Source of the DNA: Streptomyces griseoaurantiacus
Lineage (GTDB): Bacteria > Actinomycetota > Actinomycetes > Streptomycetales > Streptomycetaceae
NCBI GenBank assembly: GCA_014656015.1
Contig: BNBP01000002.1
Location: 124,001 to 188,000 of the forward strand
Length of the DNA stretch: 64,000 nt
Reading direction: 5' to 3'
Part shown: in pieces, positions 52,010 through 59,253 of the stretch
Layout of the letters: every line of letters starts with the position of its first letter
Position numbering within the stretch: the stretch's first letter is position 1
Notes under the pieces: generated by a model
Databases searched by the model: none
The model's input: only the letters and a program-made list of their open reading frames with translations
What the model was told of the DNA's origin: nothing
Position numbers and translations under genes: made by a program

Positions 52010-52025
52010 AGTGGTCTAGACAACC
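52010..52025. promoter_or_regulatory. dre site for DasR upstream of ptsH
   Basis: AGTGGTCTAGACAACC matches 13 of 16 positions of the DasR consensus ACTGGTCTAGACCACT, including the full TGGTCTAGAC core. It lies 28 bp before the ptsH start, as known for Streptomyces ptsH. DasR responds to aminosugar phosphates. Confidence 0.8.
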
Positions 52026-52053
52026 TGGCACACACCTGAAGGGCTGCATCACC

Positions 52054-52335
52054 ATGGCTGAGCGCCGCGTCAACATCGGCTGGGCCGAGGGCCTCCACGC
52101 CCGCCCCGCCTCCATCTTCGTCCGGGCGGCCAGCGCCACCGGCGTCCCCGTGACGATCACCAAGGCGGGTGGCACCCCCGTCAACGCCGGCTCGATGCTG
52201 GCCGTGCTCAGTCTGGGCGTCCAGGGCGGCGAGGAGGTCGTCCTCGCCTCCGACGCCGCGGGCGCCGACGAGGCCCTCGACCGCCTGGCCAAGCTCGTCG
52301 CCGACGGCCTCGAGGAGCTTCCCGAGACGGTCTGA
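52054..52335 (+). CDS. ptsH: HPr, phosphocarrier of the PTS
   Basis: HPr (93 residues) receives phosphate from enzyme I at His15 (GLHARPAS) and passes it to EIIA domains in sugar uptake. The VNAGSMLAVLSLGVQGGEEVVL segment contains the regulatory-site region; the usual Ser46-type context is GSML. It is monocistronic, controlled by the dre site and ended by a long hairpin. Confidence 0.96.
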   Translation: MAERRVNIGWAEGLHARPASIFVRAASATGVPVTITKAGGTPVNAGSMLAVLSLGVQGGEEVVLASDAAGADEALDRLAKLVADGLEELPETV

Positions 52336-52372
52336 GCCGACCGTTCGGCCTCACCGGTGTACCGGCCGGTGA

Positions 52373-52419
52373 CTCGCGGGTGGGCCGTGCCGCCGTCGGT
52401 GGCGCGGCCCACCCGCGAG
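52373..52419. terminator. Terminator of ptsH, bidirectional
   Basis: CTCGCGGGTGGGCCGTGCC (52373-52391) pairs with GGCGCGGCCCACCCGCGAG (52401-52419), 19 bp with one G-T pair, between ptsH and the convergent secreted-protein gene. Confidence 0.85.
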
Positions 52420-52453
52420 GACGGGCTCTCAGCCCTGTAGGTGCAGCGGCACC

Positions 52454-53830
52454 TCAGTTGACGGCCAGGACCGCCGTGTTGTTGGCGAGGTCCGGGTCGA
52501 AGTCGAAGGGGGCCTCACCGAATTCGCCGAACGCGGGGTGAATACTCACGGCTCCGGTCTCGCCGGACACCACTGTGTCGATGCGCACGGAGAACGAGAA
52601 CGTGCGCCGGGTGTCCTCCCGCACCCAGTACCCGGGGTTGCAGTCGTAGCGCGGGGCGCCCGTCTGCTGCGGGTAGTAGCCGCCCTCGAGGGTGTGCGGG
52701 CGGCAGCCGGACGGCACGCCGACAACCTTGACGCCCTCCGGCACGATCAGCCGGACATCGACAGCCGGCTCCCCGGACCCCAGATTGCCGAACCAGGCCG
52801 GGCCCTTGTTCTCGAACGTGAGATCGGCCGTGACCGTCTCGTCGGGCGCCCCTGAGATGGCATCACCGCTCACGGAGAAGTCCGCGACGTTGTCCACAAG
52901 GATCTCGAGGGCCGTGTAGTCGTTCTCGGAGTCGATGTCACGGGCACCGTGGCCCGGCTCGACGTCGAGGTCCAGCCGCTCGTTGAGCGCGTACGGAGCC
53001 AATCGCACCGTCAGCGGCTTCGGCAGGTCGAAGGAGTCGCCCGGCGCCAGCGCCTGGTCGAACGTGCAGGTCGCCGTGGTCGACGGCGCGTCGTGGTCGC
53101 CGTCCACAGTGGTGTACGTGCAGCCGTCGTATCGGGGCAGCTCCCTCAGGCCGTACGAGGCGTAGAGCTTGACGGTGATCCCGTTCGCGCTCTCGTTGCC
53201 GTTGTTGACCACCCGGAACGGAATCGTCCGCTCGTCGCCCGGCCGCCCGGCCTCGACCGGGGCGATGGGGTCGATGGAGAGGTCGGGCCCGGAGCCGACG
53301 GTGAGTGTGGTGTCGAAGCTTTCGTGCGGCGCCGTGAGGGTGCCGTCGGGGCCGCCGGTGGCCGACGCCTCGTAAGCGATCCTGCCCTTCGCGCCGGCCC
53401 TCGCACCGTCGGCGGCGCGTACCTTCAGGAACACCTGGTCCTCGTAGTCGCCCCCGATCGTGGGCACCTGGGGAACGTCGCACACCGCGCTCGTGCCGCT
53501 CGGCGTGCAGTTCTCGGGCCAGGTCACCTCGGCGACCCCGGTGAGCCCTGAGATGTCGATGAAGAGCTTGCCGTCGGTCACGGTGACGTTCTCGTTGTCG
53601 TGGTAGATGCCGACGCCCAGAGTGCGGGACGGGGGCTGACCGCCGCCGGTGCCGAGCGGCAGGGTCTTGTCGTACGGCTCGTTGATCCACAACTGGTCGT
53701 TCTCGGACGGGTCGTCAGCGGCGAGCGCGGGCGCGGCGAGCCCTGCTGCCAGCAGACCGGCGGCCACTGCCACGGCGGCACCGGATCGGAGAGGTAAACG
53801 TATCGGGCGTCTGGCGGGGAACGGTCTCAT
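52454..53830 (-). CDS. Secreted protein of unknown function with beta-sandwich repeats
   Basis: The 458-residue product has a Sec signal peptide (basic MRPFPARRP, Ala/Val/Leu core, probable cleavage after APALA). The mature part is acidic, beta-rich and contains CARDB- or DUF11-like segments, for example DERTIPFRVVNNGNESANGITVKLY and DETVTADLTFENKGP. Four paired Cys regions suggest disulfides. There is no sortase motif or membrane anchor. ATG 53830 follows GGGGGT. Role unknown; cell-envelope or adhesion-like structure is a guess. Confidence 0.8.
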   Translation of the reverse strand: MRPFPARRPIRLPLRSGAAVAVAAGLLAAGLAAPALAADDPSENDQLWINEPYDKTLPLGTGGGQPPSRTLGVGIYHDNENVTVTDGKLFIDISGLTGVAEVTWPENCTPSGTSAVCDVPQVPTIGGDYEDQVFLKVRAADGARAGAKGRIAYEASATGGPDGTLTAPHESFDTTLTVGSGPDLSIDPIAPVEAGRPGDERTIPFRVVNNGNESANGITVKLYASYGLRELPRYDGCTYTTVDGDHDAPSTTATCTFDQALAPGDSFDLPKPLTVRLAPYALNERLDLDVEPGHGARDIDSENDYTALEILVDNVADFSVSGDAISGAPDETVTADLTFENKGPAWFGNLGSGEPAVDVRLIVPEGVKVVGVPSGCRPHTLEGGYYPQQTGAPRYDCNPGYWVREDTRRTFSFSVRIDTVVSGETGAVSIHPAFGEFGEAPFDFDPDLANNTAVLAVN

Positions 53831-54147
53831 TGCTACCCCCAGGGGTGTGAGAGCGCGGCTGACGCACCGGCAGCCCCGGCACGCCGGGGTGATCATCACA
53901 CGGCGAGGCAGCCCCACGCGCCCCAGTTTTCGCGGTCTGCCGACCGCGGCGGGGTGCGTGGGGGCGGCACCGGCCACCACGAGGCCCGGCATGCGAAGGA
54001 GTGGCGCCCGCCGACCGCGGGCAACGGACAGAGCCCGTACTTATTTCCGCACCGAGCCCTGTGAATTCAGCCGCCGCGCGAAGGGGAGAGGAATTCAACC
54101 GCCCGGCAATTTCGCGCACACCTTTCTTTATTTGTACGATGCCCGTG
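53831..54147. other. 317-bp region, locally low GC, upstream of the secreted-protein gene
   Basis: Between about 54040 and 54147 the AT content is clearly above the window average (for example CTTTCTTTATTTGTACGATG). GAATTC occurs twice (54062-54067 and 54092-54097). It probably includes the secreted-gene promoter. No gene or hairpin stands out. Confidence 0.5.
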
Positions 54148-54834
54148 TTAATTCCGCGGGCTCGCAATGTTTACGGCTTGTTGCGAAGTGCTCACGTCCG
54201 CTCCCGTCGGGGCGGGGCGCAGGCGGTGGGCGGCGGCCGCGCGTTCGGTGTGCCGGGCGGTGAGGGTGCGGGCGCGTTCGCCGTCGCCGCGGGCGATCGC
54301 GTCGACGACGGCGGCATGCTCCGCCCAGTCGGTCACCGGGTCCGCCGGCGCCCCGGCCACGTACATCCAGGCGATCTTGTGCCGGAGCTGGGCCAGGGTG
54401 CTGCTGAGCGCCGGGCTCCCGGCGGCCTGGGCCAGCGTGTCGTGGAACCAGCCGTCCAGGGAGCGCAGGTCCTCGCTGCTGCCCTGGCCGGCCCGCTCCC
54501 TGCCCAGTCTGACCAGGCCGCGCAGCACCTTCAGATGCGCCTCGGTGCGCCGCTGGGCGGCCCGTGCGGCGCCGAGCGGTTCCAGCAGGACGTGCATGTC
54601 CAGCAGGTCGGCGGCCTCCTGCCCGGTGGGCTCGGCCACGCAGGCGCCCGCGTGCCGGCGGGTGACCACGAACCCCTCGGCCTCCAGCGTGCGCAGCGCC
54701 TCGCGCACGGGGACGCGGGAGACGCCGTAGCGTCTGGCGAGGACCTCCTCGGTGAGCCGGCTCCCGCGTTCGTGGACACCGGCGACGATGTCCTCACGGA
54801 TCGCCGTGCATACCGAGTGCGCCGGAATACGCAT
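54148..54834 (-). CDS. GntR-family regulator (FadR/FCD type)
   Basis: The 228-residue regulator has an N-terminal winged HTH (about 10-70: SRLTEEVLARRYGVSRVPVREALRTLEAEGFV) and an all-helical FCD ligand domain (about 80-205) with a likely metal site (Asp near WFHDTLAQ, His in DWAEHAAVVDAIARGD and TARHTERA). ATG 54834 starts the HTH. No obvious partner metabolic gene is adjacent, so the regulon is not deducible. It is unrelated to the DasR that binds the dre site. Confidence 0.92.
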   Translation of the reverse strand: MRIPAHSVCTAIREDIVAGVHERGSRLTEEVLARRYGVSRVPVREALRTLEAEGFVVTRRHAGACVAEPTGQEAADLLDMHVLLEPLGAARAAQRRTEAHLKVLRGLVRLGRERAGQGSSEDLRSLDGWFHDTLAQAAGSPALSSTLAQLRHKIAWMYVAGAPADPVTDWAEHAAVVDAIARGDGERARTLTARHTERAAAAHRLRPAPTGADVSTSQQAVNIASPRN

Positions 54835-54964
54835 GTCCGACCTCCGCCTGATTTCCGTGCAAACACCGTCGGCCGGCGCATTGCTCGTCCGACTCTATTG
54901 CAGACGGGAGGAATTTCCGACGGCGATCCCTGATCCATGGTTATTTTTTGGACAGCGGCGGGAC

Positions 54965-55006
54965 AAAAACGACGACGGCCCCGGCTGCGTGAGCCGGGGC
55001 CGTCGT
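54965..55006 (-). terminator. Intrinsic terminator of the M23 gene, with U-run
   Basis: ACGACGGCCCCGGCT (54972-54986) pairs perfectly with AGCCGGGGCCGTCGT (54992-55006), loop GCGTG. On the minus strand CGTTTTTG follows the stem, a rare canonical rho-independent terminator for this genome. Confidence 0.92.
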
Positions 55007-55032
55007 GGCGGGTATGTGTCGGTGCGTGCGCC

Positions 55033-55791
55033 TCAGACGTTGACGCCGTGTCCGCGCAGGTACGCCACCGGGTCGATGTCCGAGCCGTACTCCGCGGTCG
55101 TGCGGGCCTCGAAGTGCAGGTGCGGGCCCGTGACGTTGCCGGTCGCGCCGGACAGGGCGATCTGCTGGCCGGCGGTGACCTGCTGGCCCACCGTGACGCC
55201 GATGGACGACAGGTGGCCGTACTGGGTATAGGTGCCGTCGTTCATCTTGATGACGACCTGGTTGCCGTACGCCCCGCCCCAGCCCGTCTCCACCACGGTG
55301 CCGGCGCCGACGGCGTGCACGGAGGTGCCGGTGGCGGCGTGGAAGTCGATGCCGGTGTGGCTGCCGGAGGACCACAGCGAGCTGCTGGCCTGGTAGCCGG
55401 TGGAGACGTAGGAACCGGTGATCGGCATGACGAAGGTGTTGAGCCGCTTGCGCTCCGCCTCGCGGGCGGCGCGCTCCTTGGCCTCACGGGCCCGCTCGGC
55501 CTTCGCGGCGGCCTCCTTGCGGGCGGCCTCCTCGGCGGCCTTGCGGGCGGCGGCCTTCTCCTGGGCGAGCGCCTGGGCGTCGATCCGGGCGGCGACGCTC
55601 TCGCCGATGCCGGCGGCCCGCAGGAGGCCGGTCTGCCCGACCGAGGCGGGCGGCTCGGCGGCGACCGCGGAGCCGGCGAGGGTACCGACGACGCCGGTGG
55701 TCGCGAGGGCGGCGACGCCCACGGCGCCGGTCGTCGTGCGCTTCGTGCGGTCGGCGCGGCGGTGCTTCCCAGGGGCGCGGGTGAACGCCAT
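55033..55791 (-). CDS. Secreted M23 peptidase (LytM-type endopeptidase)
   Basis: The 252-residue protein should cleave peptidoglycan cross-bridges or stem peptides. It has a signal sequence with a basic start and an Ala/Val/Gly-rich core (to about residue 45). An Ala/Lys/Glu-rich coiled coil follows (about 70-120). The C-terminal M23 domain (about 125-250) has zinc-ligand motifs SHTGIDFH and GPHLHFE. A c-di-AMP riboswitch lies in its leader, and a terminator with U-run follows it. Cell-wall lytic enzymes behind this riboswitch act in spore germination and growth in Streptomyces. Confidence 0.95.
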   Translation of the reverse strand: MAFTRAPGKHRRADRTKRTTTGAVGVAALATTGVVGTLAGSAVAAEPPASVGQTGLLRAAGIGESVAARIDAQALAQEKAAARKAAEEAARKEAAAKAERAREAKERAAREAERKRLNTFVMPITGSYVSTGYQASSSLWSSGSHTGIDFHAATGTSVHAVGAGTVVETGWGGAYGNQVVIKMNDGTYTQYGHLSSIGVTVGQQVTAGQQIALSGATGNVTGPHLHFEARTTAEYGSDIDPVAYLRGHGVNV

Positions 55792-55817
55792 GAAGGGGCT
55801 TGTCCTTTCCTTCCTTC

Positions 55818-55950
55818 TCGCCTACCGGGTTAGCTGACGGGTTCGGAGCAGGAAGGTCTCCTACGGACACCCTTTGCGGGGGCGCCCGATTCACCCCAGG
55901 GACGTGGGTCCCCGGCTCCCCCGGGCTCGCGCCGTAGGGGGACTCGGCGA
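55818..55950 (-). promoter_or_regulatory. c-di-AMP (ydaO/yuaA-type) riboswitch in the M23 leader
   Basis: On the minus strand the leader contains GGGGACCCACGTCCCTGGGGTGAATCGG (read in two parts, 55883-55911) and then CTTCCTGCTCCGAACCCG plus TCAGCTAACCCGG (about 55824-55855), the signature conserved cores of the ydaO class. Outer stem TCGCC (55946-55950) pairs with GGCGA (55818-55822). The aptamer ends about 26 nt before the M23 ATG. C-di-AMP binding should lower expression. The further upstream stretch 55951-56158 presumably carries the promoter; I see nothing definite there. Confidence 0.88.
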
Positions 55951-56158
55951 TGGCTGCCCGCTGCCGCGGATGCGGCGCGCTGCCTGACGGACAGCCGGGA
56001 AGACGCTAAGCGGACGGCGTTTCAGCGGGCAAACGAGGTAACGGTTTTGTTGCGTATCCCACATGAGCGAAGCGCTCTCTCCTGTGGCAATACGGACAAA
56101 CTCGCGCCCCTGAGCGGCCTTCAGGGGGCGGCCGAAGCGCCGGCCCCGGCACGCGGAA

Positions 56159-56189
56159 GGCCCCGGCGACCTCTCGGGTCACCGGGGCC
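56159..56189 (-). terminator. Terminator of the M16 protease operon
   Basis: GGCCCCGGCGACC (56159-56171) pairs with GGTCACCGGGGCC (56177-56189), one mismatch in 13, 5-nt loop, 30 bp past the second M16 gene. Confidence 0.75.
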
Positions 56190-56218
56190 CGGCCCACCAC
56201 GTCGCCGCGAGAGGCGCG

Positions 56219-57607
56219 CTACTCGGCGGCCACCACGGTGACCTCGCCGATGCCCAGGGCACGGACGGGCTCCACGATCTGCTCGGCGTCGCCCACCAGG
56301 ACCGTCACCAGGCGGTCCCCCGGGAAGGCGTTGACGACGGCGGCCGTCGCCTCCACCGTGCCGGTGGCGGCGAGCTGCTGATACAGCGTCGCCTGGTAGT
56401 CGTCCGGCAGGTGCTGCTCGACCTGGTCGGCGAGCGAGCTCGCGACGGCGGCCGCGGTCTCGAACTTCAGCGGGGCGACGCCCACCAGGTTCTGCACGGC
56501 CACATCGCGCTCGGCGTCGGTCAGGCCCTCCGCCGCCAGGGTGCGCAGCACCTTCCACAGGTCGTCGAGGGCGGGACCGGTGTTCGGGGTGTCCACGGAG
56601 CCGCTGATGGCGAGCATCGCCGCGCCGCTGCCGTCGGGCGCGGAGCGCAGCACCTGGGCGAAGGCCCGCACTCCGTAGGTGTAGCCCTTCTCCTCGCGCA
56701 GCACGCGGTCGAGCCGCGAGGTGAGGGTGCCGCCGAGGCAGTACGTGCCGAGGACCTGGGCGGGCCACACACGATCGTGCCGGTCGGCCCCGACACGGCC
56801 GATGAGGAGCTGCGTCTGGACGGCTCCGGGGCGGTCCACGACGATCACCCGGCCGGTGTCGTCGGCCGTCACCGGGGGCACCGGGCGCGGCTGTCCGGGC
56901 GCGCCGGTCCACGCGCCGAGCGTGTCCGCGAGCAGCGCGTCGAGGTCCAAGCCGGTGAGGTCGCCGACGACCACCGCGGTCGCGGTCGCGGGCCGTACGT
57001 GCCGCTCGTAGAAGGCGCGGACGGCGGCGGAGTCGATGGTCGAGACGCTCTCCTCGGTGCCCTGGCGGGGCCGGGACATCCGGGAGTCGGCCGGGAAGAG
57101 CTGCCGGGACAGCTCCTTGGCCGCGCGGCGGGCCGGGTTGGCGGTCTCGTGCGGGATCTCGTCGAGCCGGTTGCGCACCAGGCGCTCGATCTCACCGTCG
57201 TCGAAGGCGGGGGCGCGCAGCGCGTCGGCGAGCAGGCCGAGCGCCTTGGCGAGCCGCGAGACGGGCACCTCCAGGGAGAGCCGCACACCGGGGTGGTCGG
57301 CGTGCGCGTCGAGGGTGGCGCCGCAGCGCTCCAGCTCGGCGGCGAACTCCTCGGCGGAGTGCTTGTCGGTGCCCTCGGAGAAGGCGCGCGCCATGAGGGT
57401 GGCGACGCCCTCCTGGCCCTGCGGCTCGGCCTCCAGGGGCGCGTCGAGGAGGATCTCCACGGCGACGACCTGCTGGCCGGGGCGGTGGCAGAGCAGCAGC
57501 GTCAGGCCGTTGTCCAGGGTGCCGCGCTCGGGCGCGGGGAACGCCCAGGGCTTCGCCTCGCCGGGCCGGGGCTGCGGGTGGAACTCCATGGTCGCGAGCT
57601 CGGTCAC
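56219..57607 (-). CDS. M16 family peptidase, inactive-type partner subunit
   Basis: The 462-residue M16 homologue lacks the zinc motif: where HXXEH should be it has ATLMARAFSEGTDKHSAEEF. The downstream partner motif GYTYGVRAF (Arg/Tyr pair) is present. Such subunits form the lid half of a heterodimeric protease with the active subunit encoded just upstream. GTG 57607 overlaps the stop of that gene (GTGA). The partner pair resembles PqqF/YmxG-type peptidases; the substrate is unknown. Confidence 0.9.
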   Translation of the reverse strand: MTELATMEFHPQPRPGEAKPWAFPAPERGTLDNGLTLLLCHRPGQQVVAVEILLDAPLEAEPQGQEGVATLMARAFSEGTDKHSAEEFAAELERCGATLDAHADHPGVRLSLEVPVSRLAKALGLLADALRAPAFDDGEIERLVRNRLDEIPHETANPARRAAKELSRQLFPADSRMSRPRQGTEESVSTIDSAAVRAFYERHVRPATATAVVVGDLTGLDLDALLADTLGAWTGAPGQPRPVPPVTADDTGRVIVVDRPGAVQTQLLIGRVGADRHDRVWPAQVLGTYCLGGTLTSRLDRVLREEKGYTYGVRAFAQVLRSAPDGSGAAMLAISGSVDTPNTGPALDDLWKVLRTLAAEGLTDAERDVAVQNLVGVAPLKFETAAAVASSLADQVEQHLPDDYQATLYQQLAATGTVEATAAVVNAFPGDRLVTVLVGDAEQIVEPVRALGIGEVTVVAAE

Positions 57608-58974
57608 TTCGCCGACTCCTCGTTCTCGTCGGTGGCTTCGGCTGCCTCGTCGGTGGCTTCGGCCGCTTCGGGGGCGACCGGCTCGTAGACGAGCACCGCG
57701 CGGTTGTCGGGTCGCAGCCGGGCCCGGGCGACGTCCCGGACCTCCTCGGGGGTGACCTCCAGGACGCGCCGGACGGCGGTCAGGGCGAGCTGCGGGTCGC
57801 CGAACAGGACGGCGTACCGGCACAGTTCGTCGGCGCGTCCGGCGACCGTGCCGAGCCGGTCCAGCCACTCGCGTTCGAGCTGCGCCTGGGCGCGCTCCAT
57901 CTCCTCGGCGGTGGGGCCCTCCTCGGCGAACCGGGCGAGCTCCTCGTCGACGGCCGTCTCGATGACGGGCACCTCGACGTCGCCGGAGGTCTTCACGTCC
58001 AGCCAGCCCAGGGAGGGCGCCCCGGCGAGACGGAGCAGGCCGAAGCCGGCGGCGACGGCGGTGCGGTCCCGGCGGACCAGGCGGTTGTACAGCCGGGAGG
58101 ACTCGCCGCCGCCGAGGACGGTCAGGGCCAGGTCGGCGGCGTCCGCCGCCCGCGTGCCGTCCTCCGGGAGGCGGTAGGCGGCCATGAGCGCGCGGGCCGG
58201 GACCTCCTCCTCGACGACCTCGCGCAGTTCCCCGCCGATGACGTCGGGGAGGGCGCCGTCGCGCGGGGCGGGCTTGCCGTCGTGCGAGGCGATGGAGCCG
58301 AAGTACTTCTCGACCCAGGCGAGCGTCTGCTCCGGGTCGATGTCGCCGACGATCGAGAGCACCGCGTTGTTGGGCGCGTAGTAGGTGCGGAAGAACGCGC
58401 GGGCGTCCTCCAGCGTGGCCGCGTCCAGGTCGGCCATCGAGCCGATCGGGGTGTGGTGGTAGGGGTGGCCCTCGGGATAGGCGAGCGCGGTCAGCCGCTC
58501 GAAGGCGGTGCCGTAGGGGACGTTGTCGTAGCGCTGGCGGCGCTCGTTCTTGACGACGTCCCGCTGGTTCTCCATGGACTCCTCGTCCAGGGCGGCCAGC
58601 AGCGAGCCCATGCGGTCGGCCTCCAGCCAGAGGGCGAGCTCCAGCTGGTGGGCGGGCATGGTCTCGAAGTAGTTGGTGCGTTCGAAGCTCGTGGTGCCGT
58701 TGAGGGAGCCGCCGGCGCCCTGCACCAGTTCGAAGTGGCCGTTGCCCTTCACCTGTCCAGAGCCCTGGAACATCAGGTGCTCGAAGAGGTGAGCCAGGCC
58801 GGTGCGTCCCTCGACCTCGTGGCGCGAGCCGACGTCGTACCAGAGGCACACCGCCGCGACCGGGGTCAGGTGGTCCTCGGAGAGCACCACGCGCAGACCG
58901 TTGGCCAGACGGTGTTCGGTCGCTGTCAGGCCGCCGGAGCCTGCCTCGGCGGTGGCCGTGTGACCCATGGGCAT
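57604..58974 (-). CDS. M16 family zinc peptidase, active subunit
   Basis: The 456-residue protease has HXXEH at His62, Glu65 and His66 (AHLFEHLMF), with a distal Glu probably at 144 in VVKNERRQRY. The two-domain M16 fold is typical. The C-terminus is an Ala/Glu/Thr-rich tail containing two tandem EATDE-type repeats. ATG 58974 follows AAGGGA. It is the first gene of the pair and is transcribed divergently from parC. It may process secreted or misfolded peptides, but no signal sequence is seen. Confidence 0.92.
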   Translation of the reverse strand: MPMGHTATAEAGSGGLTATEHRLANGLRVVLSEDHLTPVAAVCLWYDVGSRHEVEGRTGLAHLFEHLMFQGSGQVKGNGHFELVQGAGGSLNGTTSFERTNYFETMPAHQLELALWLEADRMGSLLAALDEESMENQRDVVKNERRQRYDNVPYGTAFERLTALAYPEGHPYHHTPIGSMADLDAATLEDARAFFRTYYAPNNAVLSIVGDIDPEQTLAWVEKYFGSIASHDGKPAPRDGALPDVIGGELREVVEEEVPARALMAAYRLPEDGTRAADAADLALTVLGGGESSRLYNRLVRRDRTAVAAGFGLLRLAGAPSLGWLDVKTSGDVEVPVIETAVDEELARFAEEGPTAEEMERAQAQLEREWLDRLGTVAGRADELCRYAVLFGDPQLALTAVRRVLEVTPEEVRDVARARLRPDNRAVLVYEPVAPEAAEATDEAAEATDENEESAK

Positions 58975-59253
58975 GTACGTCCCTTCACTCACGAGAAGCG
59001 GCTGTGACCAACCGCGGAGTTGTGCCAATCCTGCCACTGTATGTGCCCTCGCAGAGGGCGCGGGGCCACGCCGGTGCGCGGCTCACCCACGGGTGCGCGG
59101 GTACCCGCCCGGCCGCCGCCGGCACCCCCGGTGGGCGGGTCCGGGAGCACGGCCGCGAGCCTCCGGGCCGGGTCCCGCGACACGTTGTCGGTCCCCCGGT
59201 CCACAATGGTCCGCATCAGATCCCGCCCACGCCCACACAAGGAGCCGGCAGCG

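Noticed and set aside
48367..52335. Very long plus-strand open frame ending in ptsH
   Set aside because: Only the last 282 bases are HPr; the rest is the shadow of three real minus-strand genes.
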